A stretch of 64,000 nucleotides of DNA from Vanilla planifolia. Lineage: Eukaryota > Streptophyta > Magnoliopsida > Asparagales > Orchidaceae. Under the pieces are notes generated by a model, which worked only from the letters and a program-made list of their open reading frames with translations, was not told the origin of the DNA and made no database searches. The stretch spans positions 1,199,001 to 1,263,000 of the forward strand of contig JAIUJO010000145.1 in NCBI GenBank assembly GCA_023846275.1, written 5' to 3'. A program made the translations under genes and the position numbers. How positions within the stretch are numbered: the first letter of the stretch is position 1; every line of letters starts with the position of its first letter. Below, in pieces: positions 13,931 through 26,289 of the stretch.

Positions 13931-14300
13931 ACTAGTCATATGTCTTGGGCATCTATTATCCAACTCTTAAGAGCTAGATTTGTTTCTCTAAATATAGTTA
14001 CATGAATTACAAAATATTTAAGAAATATTCACAAAATATAACTTTTATTTTCCTTAATTCTATGCATAATTCCAAAGTTGATTTCTTCAAACTTATGAAT
14101 GTCTCCAAATACTATATCTTTTATAGAATGATTATGAAGACAACTTATTTTAAATTCTATATTCTCTAACCTTAAAAACCCAAACAAGGTTGGCATAGTC
14201 TTTCAAAACAAGGTCTCAAACTAAAAATATTTTTCCTAATTTGACAATCTTTAAAAGCATGATGTTTTTTATAGCTATAAAAGCATGTAATATTTGAAAA
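13931..14300 (-). pseudogene. copia second zinc knuckle and protease remnant
   Basis: At 14,285-14,244 the minus strand reads CFYSYKKHHAFKDC, a CX2CX4HX4C knuckle whose second Cys is now Ser. Further on, DYANLVWVFKV (about 14,180) resembles the VWVPK linker of Sirevirus-like elements. At 13,962-13,931 WIID is followed, after a short frame-breaking deletion, by CPRHMTS. In this family the aspartic protease begins W-x-x-D-S-G-C-x-R-H-M, so the catalytic Asp is still visible while the Ser-Gly next to it has been lost. The deletion pattern (GAT to GAT) suggests a short direct repeat was used. Confidence 0.65.
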
Positions 14301-14799
14301 TAAATATTTATGTTTAGAAAACTAAAAATCATGTGGAACATCAAAAAATTTTAAAATTTTAATAGAATAAATTTTTGTCTTCAAACTCATAATTTCTTTT
14401 TTCAAAGATGTATTCTCAATCATCATGGAATGATTTTCATCACATAATTTTTCTTTTCAATCTCCTTTAATAAAAAAAATTAAAAATAATTATTTATTTC
14501 TTTGTAAAACTTTTTTAATTTTTTATGCATAAAAATTAATGAAGTTAAAACACAAATAACTTTTATGTAATTATTTTAAAAAACTTCACAAGGGTAAGTG
14601 CTTATCTTAATCTTTTATTCTTCACTCGATGCTCTTTATTCATCATCACTTGCCTTAAAGCAAGTCATTCCTTCCTTCTCACTACTTGAAGTTGTGGAGT
14701 CTAATTCTTCTTAAGCAACCAAGCATCATGAAAATCTTTCTTTTTTTTATTCCCTTCTTGTTCTCATTCTTTTTTTGGTGTATTTGAGTTGTGGATAAT

Positions 14800-15640
14800 T
14801 TGGTATAATATAACTAATTTGATCACAATCATAGCATCTTGGTGTCTTCATCTCTTACTTTCTCTTTTTTTTGCAAATTCTTATTTATAAAACTTTTTGA
14901 CAAATTTTTATCTAAACCCTTGACATGAATGTTTTCCTTTTCGACCAAGTTCATAAAAAGGATATATATTGTACCTATATTGTCTTTGTTAGCTTTAAAA
15001 GATAATGGTTCCTTAAACCTTGCTCCATGCTTTGCTTGCTTATCAAGGCCTATTTTTTAAGTCTTTTATTCATCTCAATCTCTATTATTAATAATTCTAT
15101 AAATAACTCATCCAATATGCTCTTGTAATTCCTTTGGCTATCTTTGTTACTGTGATAAGAGGATCATAATCATTGGATAGAATCTTTGTTACTTTTCTTA
15201 CATCATCTACATTAGGATGTAGTTTTCCAAGATTTTCTAATCCATTAGTAATATTAGTAATTCAATTGAACATCTTATTTATTTTTAATTTCAAATTTAT
15301 TCAAAAGAGCTCAAAATCATGTGTAAGAAGATTTTTCTTTATTTTTTAAACTTACTATGTACCTTCATAAGTTACTTCAAATTTTTTTCAAACTTTATAC
15401 ATGAAATATGAATTCATAACTTGATTAAATTGACTTGGAGATATGCGATGATGGACGTAGTTTAGTGTTATGGCATTTAATTATATCATTCACCTTTGAC
15501 CATTACTAAGTACACTAAATAACATGATTTCTTTTATACATCAATCTCTAAGAAAATCATATAGTTTTGTTTGCACTTTGTAATGTGTTATGACAATTGA
15601 TTAGATAAAAAATCTAAATGTTTCATTCAAATATTAATAA
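14800..15640 (-). pseudogene. copia gag (UBN2-type) remnant with zinc knuckle
   Basis: Gag forms the particle that packages element RNA. On the minus strand, SPSQFNQVM, KKFEVTYEGT and LLTHDFELF (about 15,450-15,310) are followed by MFN-stop-ITNITNGLENLG and VDDVRKVTKILSNDYDPLIT (about 15,275-15,140). These are the hallmarks of the UBN2 gag domain of plant copia elements. At about 14,850-14,805, CYDCDQISYIIPNYP fits the CX2CX4HX4C knuckle, with the Gly-His positions changed to Ser-Tyr and the last Cys to Tyr. The N-terminal part (to about 16,000) is too decayed to delimit. It lies between the 5' LTR and the protease remnant, as expected. Confidence 0.8.
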
Positions 15641-16414
15641 AAGTTATCCTTAAATAATGATAAAATGATTGAAGAAGACCGTTGTCTAGTGTTGCACCAA
15701 TATTAATAATCAGTGATGACATATTAAAACTTAATTTAAGAAGAAAATTAATAAACACATAGTTTAGAAAGCATACAAAAATGGAATGTCAGAAATTGAA
15801 CATATTTTATAATAAAAATAATAATTAAGTAAACATAATGGACAATTAAATCCTACACGATGGTTCACCCAAATGATTTGACTCACATTTTTTTATAGGG
15901 AATCCTTATTTATACTAATTAAAATAAAAATAAATATACGAATCCCACATGAGTTGGTGACTTATGAGTTTTAAAATACTTTTTCTTTTTTTATATTATA
16001 TTAATTTTTAAAAAATTCTTCATAAAAATAATTTTATCTTTATGAAAATTTTTTATTTTATATATGATAATTTTTAAATTTTATAGTTGAAAAATAAAAA
16101 AAAAATAAGTATTAAAATAATACAATGAAATTTTTAGATTTTTTTGGTTCAAACTAGATCCTACTATCAAAAAGTTTAGAAATGAGGTTTTTTCTTATGA
16201 CTCGCATCCAACGTACTAGCTTTTATGGGTTCATTTATAATACAAGATTTTACAAGCTTAACACAAACTTGGTTTTTTTACATCAAAGTAAACTAAACCT
16301 TTTAGAAATGCTATGCCACCCAACCCAAAAGGAAATGGAAAAATACATCAAGAAGTGTAGACAGTGATAAATTTGTACAACTTTTGATGCTTATCGATTA
16401 ATAGAAGGCATGAT

Positions 16415-16430
16415 GAGCTTCAAATTACTA
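16415..16430 (-). other. possible decayed primer-binding site next to the 5' LTR
   Basis: Just inside the 5' LTR, the minus strand reads TAGTAATTTGAAGCTC directly after the LTR's terminal CA. Many plant copia elements have TGGTATCAGAGC here, complementary to the initiator methionine tRNA. Only about half the positions agree, so this rests mainly on location. Confidence 0.35.
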
Positions 16431-17975
16431 TGACAAGTAAGAAATTGAAAGCTAAGAAGTGATAAGATTAGCTAAAAAGAATTTTAAATTTTTGAAGGGC
16501 TAAGTCATAGTTGCTATTAAAAGATTTAATGATAATAAAAATTCACGTTGTGCTTTGTTGAGATCTCAAATATTGGATCATATTTATTAGTCATTTCATT
16601 TATGATGGTTAGTTTTATATCGAAAAAGTTTGTTTAAAGTTATTAAAAAGTTGAGGAAAAGTTGTTTCAAATAATTCTTCCAAACAGCTTAAAAAGCTCT
16701 TCTAAAAAACTTCAAATATTTCTTTGAATTGGTTAACACAATGGCTCAAAAAAGGATGAAGGAATTACCCATTAGGTGGGATCAACTAGCATCATTGGAT
16801 CTCATTAGAGACTTTCTAGACTATTAGATAAAATATTACAAAAGCAAAATAGTTCTAGATGGTAGGATGAAGACGAACTAGATCTTAGCCATCCAATTAA
16901 GTATGTGAGATTTGGATCAATCAATCCATCATTTGCAAAGGAAAAAAACAATCTTAGCTATATGATATAATCATGGAAAGTGTTGGGCCATCTAATTCAT
17001 GAGAAGAATATTTCAAAAGGTAGAAACAATTAAAATATTCATATGAAGTCAGAGTGATCTTCGTCATTCAATTTTGAGGAAATCAAGTGCTTTTATTTGA
17101 TGAAATAATTAAAATTTGTTCAAAGAAAGAACGGTAAGAAACGACAAATGCATTTGGTGTTGAGTAGTGGGGCTAATGTTAGTCTCACATTGTCAAAACG
17201 AAAACTAGTTTCTTCGTTCAATACCTTTCATGGGTGCATAATGAAATGTGATTGGGATTTCATCACCTGGGCCACCCATATGCATATAGGTAATCTTTAT
17301 GATTATGGGTCTGACATGATCCTCATTTTCATATTTAATTAATGTTTAGGCCCAATCAATCCAATGACTTATCTCAACAAAGTTTTCATGAATACACCTC
17401 TATGCAATTTTAGGCCTAACTAGTGTTGTTTTTAGCTGGTATCCTAACACCATGCCTCCAGACTTGCTTTGGCTTAGTCAGCCTGAGTGCTTGTACTTGG
17501 TGATTGTAAGGTGATTCTTATTTATTATTAATAAGAAAAATTTAATAAAATCTATTTTTACTTTACCCAAAGTTTATCAATTGACATGAGACTTAGTAAA
17601 TATATTTTTGGTGGATTTAATAAAAAAATGAATTAAGTAAAAAATTTGATCTTGTAAATTTCTTAAATCATGGAAAGGTTGAATAAATAAGATAATTAAA
17701 TTAGGATTTGAAAGTGAATAAAGTTGTGCATTATAATCAAGAAGTTAATGTTCTATTTTTTAGTAAAAAAATCCTTCACAAGCTAGATGCATACATCTTC
17801 TATCATTGAATCTTATTACATACTCTAAGGTACTTTGAAGACCACTAATTTATTATGTTAAAGAAATACACAACTTATTTTTTAAAACTAAATCTAATTA
17901 CCTCTAATCAAGTCTATCATAATAAAATGATTAGTATTTATGGCTTGACACCTCAAACACAAGAGTATCCAAACA
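16431..17975 (-). repeat. 5' LTR of the copia element
   Basis: About 1.5 kb, co-oriented and homologous with 10,587-11,934. On the minus strand it starts TGTTTGGATACTCTTGTG at 17,975 and ends in ...TGTCA at 16,431, consistent with TG...CA termini. The start aligns base by base with the other LTR's TGTTAAATTGCTGTTGTG. The 64-codon frame at 17,148-17,342 lies in the LTR and is not a gene. Divergence between the two LTRs is heavy with several indels, implying a long time since insertion. Confidence 0.75.
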
Positions 17976-20900
17976 AAATATGATTAGATGCACTTACTAA
18001 ATTGCGAAAGTGGCACCAAAACTCTTCAAACATTTCTAAATCATCATATAACTCATAAATCCATATTTAATTAAACATGAATGCACTTGCAAAAGAAGAA
18101 GTACTTTAGAGTGAATCAGGGGTAGCAAGCTTTAAACAATACACTTATTATGTAGTGTAAGAAAATTCTTATAAAGCCTTAATGATCCATTATTCATTTA
18201 ATATGGGACTAAAACCTGTATCCTTTTCAAGTGATTGTAATTAGAATTGTGGCAATTATTTTTCCATCTTACTGCATAACTATGTGATCAAATACATGTA
18301 TTCACATCCACCATTAAACACATAATTATGTCAGTCATCTAATGGCATAATTTTGTGATCCAAACATCAGATCCCAACTCAAACATATTACTCAAGATCA
18401 AGTCCTTATTTATAATTATTTCCTATTCAATCTAGTCATCTAATAATTTATTTTTGTATAAAAAGCTTATGATAGCTTTAGATGGAGTAGCTCAAATGTA
18501 ATAGCTCTTTTAATAGTTATTTTGAGTTATTGAGGTTTTTATAATTTATTGTTATTGACTAATTAATCAATTTGGTAAATATTTTTTATCATCAAAGACA
18601 TGTATAAATAGGTGAATTCTTAAACAAAATTAACCAATAAAATTTTTACAAAAGTTGAAGAAAAATTTTCATATCATGATATTCAAGTAATTAGAATCAA
18701 GTGCTCATTCTCACTTTCGTACCTTGTGCCTTTCAATCATCAAACCCTTAATCTCTACTTTTTTTTGAATCAATAATGTTCGCAATTTTATTTATTTTTA
18801 ATGGATTGAATTTAAACATTTTTATCTCATTAAGTATTTTTCAATCATTGGCTTTTTATTTGCATTAATTTAAATTTTGTCATTCAATTATCTTTTTTCC
18901 AAATTTATTATGTTATATGAATGTAGTAGCTCATTTCTATTATTTCATTATTTTAAGAGTTTAACGTAAACATCTCATAGTGAAAGACTAATATTTTTTG
19001 TTATATTTTTACTTAATTTGTATTAGGGTTGGGTGTAGGCATGAGTTTAAATCAAAATTCCTAATCTCATTTTTCTATGTTTTTGTTTATTTTTATTGAT
19101 TTTTTTCATAATTTTCAATAAACTTTATTATTAAAAATGAAAGAATCTTAAAATAAAATTAGTTTGTTTTAAAAGAAAATAAACTTTTGATAATAATCAA
19201 TGTTAAAGATGCACTCAAATTTATTAAGAAATTATTTTAAAGCATTTGTTTAAATAATCTTTAAGGAATCAAAATTTTTATTCCAATAAACTCATGCCAA
19301 TTTTTCAAAGCCACACAACATAGAGTGCATATAGAACTACATAAATCATTTTAGTACTTCTATTCTGCTTCTTTGCTGTAAAAAATGAAATGTACTAATG
19401 ATCTTTCAACGAATTTGAGTGAGCTTGATAGTGGGCTAGATAGTAAAATTGAAACATGGAGTGGAATTAGAATATGGATGAAATTGATGCTACATGCTAA
19501 TGATTGTTGTTACTCACCAATTGAATGGCTCAAAGTATAGAATCAAATAGTTGTATGGGTTAATAATTTATTTGATAGAACATTTTTGGCACAATCTGAT
19601 GGGTCAAGGATGATCTCAGTAATTTAAATAAAGCAAGATAAGCATATTGGAATGTAACTAAAAGCAAATTTGGTGGACACTTATAAAGAAAAAGATAACA
19701 CACATTATTGTCATGATTTCTAAAAAATACAGATGGTACAAAACAAAAAGCCTTACTGCTAATAACATTTGTTACTAAGCAGATTCTAACATAATAATAT
19801 CCAGTTTTGAGACGTATTTTACAAAATAGGGTGGCTCCAACTATTTGAATAAACAAATTGTAGAGCATATGAAATGGAAATCTATACTTAATCATTATTT
19901 AGTTATTCACATGACTATCTATTTACATGCACCAAGTTTCATCACTTTTTGTAGAAAACAAAGTGAGGTCAGCGCATGCTCTAATACTTTTCATGATAAA
20001 TTACTTTTGAACGCGTTCATTTACTTATCAAATAAGTTCTGCTTGAGGCAATAGTTTTAATCAATAATTTAGAAAAATGTGATAGTGAAATTTTAAGAAG
20101 TAGATAAATAGAATCTTTAATTTCTCTTAAAAATTGGAATGTGTGTAGCAAGTAATCAGGAAACACCTTCACAAATTCTTTCAACTATGGTTAGACCATG
20201 GGTGGTTGGATGGTTATATTGGTAAGGGCTTCTTCAATTTTTAGGAACTAGATAACTTTACTGTTGATTATAAATCTCATAGTCTTACTAGTGAAATGAC
20301 AAACTACTTTTCATTTCTCTTTGTATTTTTTTAGAGTATTTGTGTTAGAAATTCCTTTTGAGGGAGGTAAAAGTATTGTGTGATCTTTGCTCCTTCTTAT
20401 CCAAAAGTACAAGTATTTTCTCTTACATTTATGGTAACATCTCAATCGAATAACCAAGATTGTTCCAGAATAAGACCACCTACTTACAGTGCGATAACAT
20501 TACACCATAATTCCTTGGAATATTAACAAAACTTGAAAGGAATGAAAAAATTATTTTTGTAGAAATTGATGTTTTGTTGATCGATGGTACTATGTAGAGG
20601 TGGAGATGGTCTATGATTGTTAAACCTATCTTTTTGGTAGCATTCTCTGATATGATAATAATACAACTATTGCTATCTTTAATGATCTACTAGGTTGCTC
20701 TTTAATTCTAATGAATGTATAAATTATTTTAGTTTTTCATTGTGTAGTCAAACTGCATTTCACACTAATTATAAGTGGTGTAGTATATTAAATTCTTTAA
20801 CCTAGTACTTGTAATTCTATTTCAATGTCCTCATCTTTGTTATATAACCTCATTTCCCTTAATTTTAATGATTTCTTTATTCCTTGTTTTTGGTTTGTGT

Positions 20901-23900
20901 AGGGCTCTCTTAAGATATTAGGTTATGACATGAACTTTCTTGTGACAATGATAATACTCTACTAAGGAAGTACTAGATGGTTTTTCCAAGGGTTGACTTC
21001 ATTGAGTTAGTTTTATTTGTGAAGAGAAATAGTTTGTTTATGGAGTACAAGTTGTAGAATAGTCATAGTTGTATGCATTTTAGTGCAAGAAGTGGTCAAA
21101 GGAACCTAACTCTTACAAGTAATTGATATTCTAAATAATAAGTTACTTTATATACCTTTTCTGAACTAATAATGTTTCTCAAGTATAACTCAACTGAACA
21201 GTTTCTTTAAGCCCAACTCAAAATAAAAATAATGTTTTTGGATCTAGCTCGTACATACCATGTTAAAGCATATAATCAAAAAATTTAGTATTGTATTTGT
21301 TGTAAGTCTTCAAACATTAAGATAAATATTGTTATTTATCCAAAAGTTCACCAAAATAAGAAGTGAGTAAATATTTAGTTTTTAGGTAAATTTGCTTTCC
21401 TTCCATGATCACGATAATACTAACGAAAATTACTTTTTTAATGTGTGAATAGATAATTTAGCACGTGATATTAGCCAAAGTTTTTACAAATTGGTACTTT
21501 TGATGCATACTAAGATCATACCATTTAAAATAAAGTTGGATTCTCATTTTCCAAATAGAATGATTAAGGGTCTAAACTACCATCAAATTTTGCATCTCTT
21601 ATATTAACCAAGCTAACCTAGTGGTCATCGTTCTCTACTATGTTAGCTACCATGGGTATGTGTGGTAGCTTAACACCTCAGTTGACATTCCATTTGGTTA
21701 GGTTCACTTTCAAAAGATATTTCCTTCACTTTAGAGTCATTTATCATAGGCCAGCTTAAACTTATGGGTTCCACCACATCTATTTTCATAACATTGTTCA
21801 TTTCGTCTATTCATGTTACTAAGGTTGCTTTTAGCTCTTACATAGAATGAATTAGTTATATAATTACATGTTATTTTATTAGGCCTAAAAAGGGCTGACT
21901 CATTGATAAAAAAAAAGTTTTATATTATTTTATTATCCTACTAGTTATAAAAAATTGGGTTTGAAACAAATTTTTTTAATATGAGACCATAAAGATAAAG
22001 AAAAATGAAAAAAAAACATGAAATGTAATAGTAAAAGAACATGTAAATAAATACATGTTCAAGCTTTAGACTTGAAAATTACATTTATTTTTTATTTTTT
22101 TGTCTTAACATATAATGTTTAATAAATTTTAGCTATTAAAAATGTATAAAAATTAAAATATGTTAGTTTAATGTAAAATTAAAAATTATACAAAATTATT
22201 ACAGCTAACCATCCTTCGATACAAAGTTAATATATGATGATATGTCAAAACAAATTTTTAGGTTATCGATACTTGAAGAGCTCTTAGGTTCATGCAACAT
22301 ATCCTTATAAAGGCCTACCCAATGGTGCTATTGGTTCTAAATAACAAATCCTTTTATCATTATGCAAGAAAAACCTTTCTTAAAAATGTAAAACATAAAC
22401 TGATCATTAACATAAGGGATGTTAACATAAAGAAAATGTGGTTTTAATAGTCAACATAAAAAATACTCAAGTTTGTAGTGAAGTATCAACATGCACAAGT
22501 GGAGTTCTCAGAATGCTAAATAAGAAAATCCCTTCTTCATTAAGAAAAATGAAAAATTTAGATGAGATGATTAATTTTGAAAAGTTTAGATTAAGTGATT
22601 AAAAACTTTCTTGGAGATTTAATGTTGTTGTGAATATTAAATAATATGTTAAGATCTCTCTTTTCATAGCCTTTCACTCACCTTCCTAGGTTATTTCTAG
22701 AATCACACTATTATATTGAATATACACAACATGCTTCTCTTAAACTAGCTTAGTAGTAGCACTTTGTTATTTCATTCAAATTAGATTACTTCCAATATTG
22801 TAAGCATCTTTATTTATAGAGATCTCAAAGTTATAATGATAATTTGCTACCATAAGAAGCAAAAGGATATTATTAGAATATTGTGGATAACATATTAGAA
22901 TTTTGAAGTACATTTTTAGAACTCAAAAATTCCTCACAAATTATAAAAAATATAATTTCAATTCTGCCAAAAATTTTCCTTGAAATGAAGCAAAATTAAT
23001 TTGGCATAAGAAACTCCCGAATTGGCATGTGCATCGATGTAGTGAGGGGCAAGGAGGTTGCTTACATCGTTATTACAGCACAGGTAAAGAGAAATAGTTA
23101 CCCTCAAGTCTTATTTTCAAGTCAACATGTGCTAACAAGTCAAAGTGTGTGTTAAGCTAATCATTGAGTTCGAAGAGTCAAGGTGGGCCAAATAGGCCAC
23201 ACAAATTAACACTAGTAGCAATAAAGGAGTAGGACGACAATGAGTAATAGGAAAAAGCAAACCAACACTAAATTTTATGCCATTTTAAAGTCATTTTAAA
23301 AAAAACATTTCCCAACAAAACAACCATACTATTGTAAGGATATCCTAGATAGAATTTAAAGCTTTAGACCATCTCCAAATGACTTAAACTAAATTATAAA
23401 TACAAATAGCATAAGAATTTCTAAAAAGAAAACAAAAAGTGCTATAAAAAAGGGTTCATTTTAATTGGCACCCACAATAGAGATAATGCCTGAGACTAAA
23501 AAAGTAGCTTTTCCAAATTTGGAATGGCCTTAAATCGTAGTGGGCTAATACATCTCAAAGTGGAATATTTGTGTGATGTATGGAATGCTACTATGTCACA
23601 ACCTTACTAATGTTTCTTAAATGCTAGAACACAACTGTGTAATGACTTTTTTAATGGGTGAAATAGTCAATAAGTGTCATTTATTTATTTCATCATTAAT
23701 GTCCACATAAGTACGATTCAAAGCTCTGATAATGGTACAAAGAATCCAAACAATGTCTCTAATGATTCAAAATATGTAGTGAGTCTAATGTATTGTCTAA
23801 TTAAATCCATCATATTTAACTAGTGTCATTAAACTAGTCTTTACATACGGTTGATTCGAAGGATGTGTTGGCAAATAAATCAAGGAGTACTAGATGATGA

Positions 23901-23950
23901 GGATGTAGAAACATGTGTAACTAAATTTGATGAACAATTAAATTAGCTAT
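17976..23950. other. AT-rich intergenic DNA, nothing recognised
   Basis: Moderately AT-rich sequence without a convincing gene. The longest frames (19,560-19,895 minus, 111 codons, and 19,845-20,054 plus) overlap each other on opposite strands, have no family resemblance I can see, and use AT-drifted codons, so I treat them as chance. The texture suggests decayed transposons, but I could not assign motifs. Confidence 0.5.
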
Positions 23951-23964
23951 CAGATCGAATGACA

Positions 23965-24720
23965 AAGAAACTATTGAAAAAGAGATGGCATTTTTGTCAT
24001 GGTTTGCATATGTTATTCCTAAAAAGAACAATAAATTTATTAGTTAGCTTCTTAATTCACAAATCTACTATCATATAAATACTACAAAAACTATTTATAG
24101 TAATAGAAATACAAAATGTACTCAATTTTCTTTAACAAAAGTAGTCATAGCTATACGAACCTTTCTTTTGCATTTTTGCTAAAATAAAATTCAAGTTTGA
24201 CTGAAATATACTAGAATGGGTTGGATTTCAATAATTTTTTAAACAAAAAGTTCATGATCTTAGGTAAAAGAAGAATAGTTATCATTGTTTAAAATTAACA
24301 TATCCTTTCAACATTGGTTTCCCCATTAGGAAATGAACCACAACAAATATGTTCAGTCATTCTTTTTGAGAATATGATTTACTTGACATGAGTTATATGA
24401 ACTAAAAGTAGTTTATCAAAATTTTTTTCTTAACCTAAAATAAAAGGTATATGATAAACTCTAGTGGTTTTCCAAGATTTGAGTTCATTCTTTTTAGACC
24501 GACAAGTTTAGTATTTTTCGCAAGAACAAATCCAAGTCAACCATAACGATCATGTGAATGCATTTCATGCATTCTATTATGGAGTACTTAGATGGATGAC
24601 TTTTCTTATGATCGCCATATCCACATCTCTCCTCATCAAGCTTAATTAAAGCTTTGTAAATTTTTGGAATTTGTTTTGAACTTAAAAACCTCTAAATGAA
24701 TACAATTATTAGCTATTTAA
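23965..24720 (+). pseudogene. probable Ty3/gypsy reverse transcriptase scrap
   Basis: On the plus strand TIEKEMAFLSWFAYVIPKKN runs to about 24,030 and continues NKFIS, stop, LLNSQIYY. This fits the start of gypsy RT, where a Trp-x-x-x-Val-x-Pro-Lys-Lys-Asn-x-Lys motif precedes an Asp-x-Arg-x-Leu-Asn motif. At about 24,570-24,690 FMHSIMEYLDG, then decayed sequence including IFGICFELK, resembles the YxDD box and the following helix. The gap between the two is about 190 codons, roughly twice the family's usual spacing, so either there is an insertion or the second match is accidental. The first motif is the better one. No LTRs were identified. Confidence 0.4.
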
Positions 24721-25449
24721 GAAAATTAGTTTTTTACTACATTTCTTTCCCTGTATATCTGTTAGAATTAAACTACTTTTCAATGAAATTGATTCAAACA
24801 TTTTAGTAGAATTAAGATAGAATAAGAGATTTTGATTCTTTTATGCAACATTATAGGGATTTATTAGTTGTTTGATTCTATAATGATGTTTATATAATCC
24901 CAAATTACAACATAAGTTTAAACCAAATACAGTTTCAATGGCTTCAACTTTTATATTTTTTTACGTACTATGTAAATTGAGAGTGCTTTGACAACCCTAC
25001 CAGGTAGTCTCTAATCACACAAACACAACTTATAAGGACTAGGCTCCTTCTAGTCAATCCATCAAAATTAAATTTGACTAAATCCACTGATAGGAGAGCC
25101 AATTAAAACACTTTTTAATTATTCAATTTATCTAAAAAAATTAAGTAATGCATTTTTTATCATTTGAGGATATATCAAAATTCTTTACATGATTAAACAA
25201 CATTTGAAAATTGCATAATTATTATGCTGAACTCTACCAGTGAATAGGGAACATTTGCTCATTGAATTATTTTTAATTTATACGTTCTAGATATTTTACC
25301 ATACAAGCGATGGTAGAACACTAAATCCCTCAATAGCTATTGAATTTGGATGACTAAACTTCCACCATTATGGAAGCATTTCATGAATCATGTTGTTGGT
25401 TTTGTTTAACACTAAGAATAATTGCAAATGGATTCCATAAGATTCATTT

Positions 25450-25482
25450 GAGAGTCCCTATATACACAAAAAGGGCATTTGT
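25450..25482 (-). pseudogene. LINE C-terminal zinc-binding (zf-RVT-like) remnant
   Basis: The minus strand reads DKCPFCVYRDS, then QMNLMESIC just beyond. Plant L1-type ORF2 proteins and RT-like proteins end in a Cys-x-x-Cys ... Cys domain (zf-RVT) preceded by Cys-Pro-x-Cys. Position, 0.8 kb past the RT core on the same strand, supports this. The frame is broken on both sides. Confidence 0.5.
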
Positions 25483-26289
25483 CTGTAAATTTAAATTCAA
25501 CTCTTTCAAGTTGTTATCAAAAGGTAATTAGTTATTGAGGAGTCACCACATAAGCATAAAATTATTGAAAGGTTTATAATTGTCCTACATTATTTTTTGT
25601 GACTTATGAGTATGGAAATTAATCACCTTTAAGCTTATCTTATTCTGAATTGGTAGTGAATTTACCATCCTTGTTGGAGGGTCAGCTAATTGTTGCATCC
25701 TTATCTATTTGTTCCAAGTATTGGAAAATATAAAATAGTAAGAATGATTCTTGTTATTTGATTCTAAGTTGTTGAGCAAGCTCCATAAAATTTTTTATTA
25801 AGGAAATTACAGTTCATGTATCTAAAATAGCTAATGTTTGAGCTATTGACCTTCTAAAAGGGCTTTACAATATTTGCATTACAAATTTCCTTTAGTTTCT
25901 TGACCAGTAATCCATACATATCTTAGGGGAAGCCTATCATGTTCTAGTTATCTAATTGGTGCTTGCTCTAAAAATCATTATCACCTCAAAGGAAACAATT
26001 TATTACCATTTCTAAAAAATTGAAGATGTCATTGAGAATATAACATGTCAATAAATTATAAAGTGTTATTAGTTAGAGGATGTGACTAACAAGTACTACC
26101 TCCCTTTTAGAGTAATTTCCTTTTGCATGTTTTGTCAATCTTGTGTTTGAAGTAGACCTATTATTTCCTTCCTTTGAATGATGTGCTTTTGATGTGGAGG
26201 GATTGGAATGTAATATCTTTTTTGATGGAGGAGCTCCTTATCAATGTTGTCTTACTTGTGTTTCATGTTTATATATCCAATAAAGGAGG

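Larger units (their letters stand above)
10587..17975 (-). mobile_element. Ty1/copia LTR retrotransposon, Sirevirus-like, degenerate but with both LTRs
   Basis: About 7.4 kb on the minus strand: 5' LTR (16,431-17,975), gag, a second zinc knuckle plus protease remnant, integrase C-terminus, reverse transcriptase, RNase H, a polypurine tract, then the 3' LTR (10,587-11,934). The order (protease and integrase before RT) is that of Ty1/copia. A second knuckle-like motif ahead of the protease, and the polypurine tract preceded by GTCATCAAAAG, resemble plant Sirevirus-type elements. All frames carry many stops and the integrase core is deleted, so it cannot move by itself. The two LTRs are widely diverged, so the insertion is old. 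I could not confirm a target-site duplication: the five bases right of the element are AAATA, and the left end is uncertain by about 20 bp. Confidence 0.85.

Noticed and set aside
19560-19895. 111-codon minus-strand frame
   Set aside because: It overlaps a plus-strand frame, has no recognisable domain, and sits in AT-drifted DNA; a chance frame is more likely.
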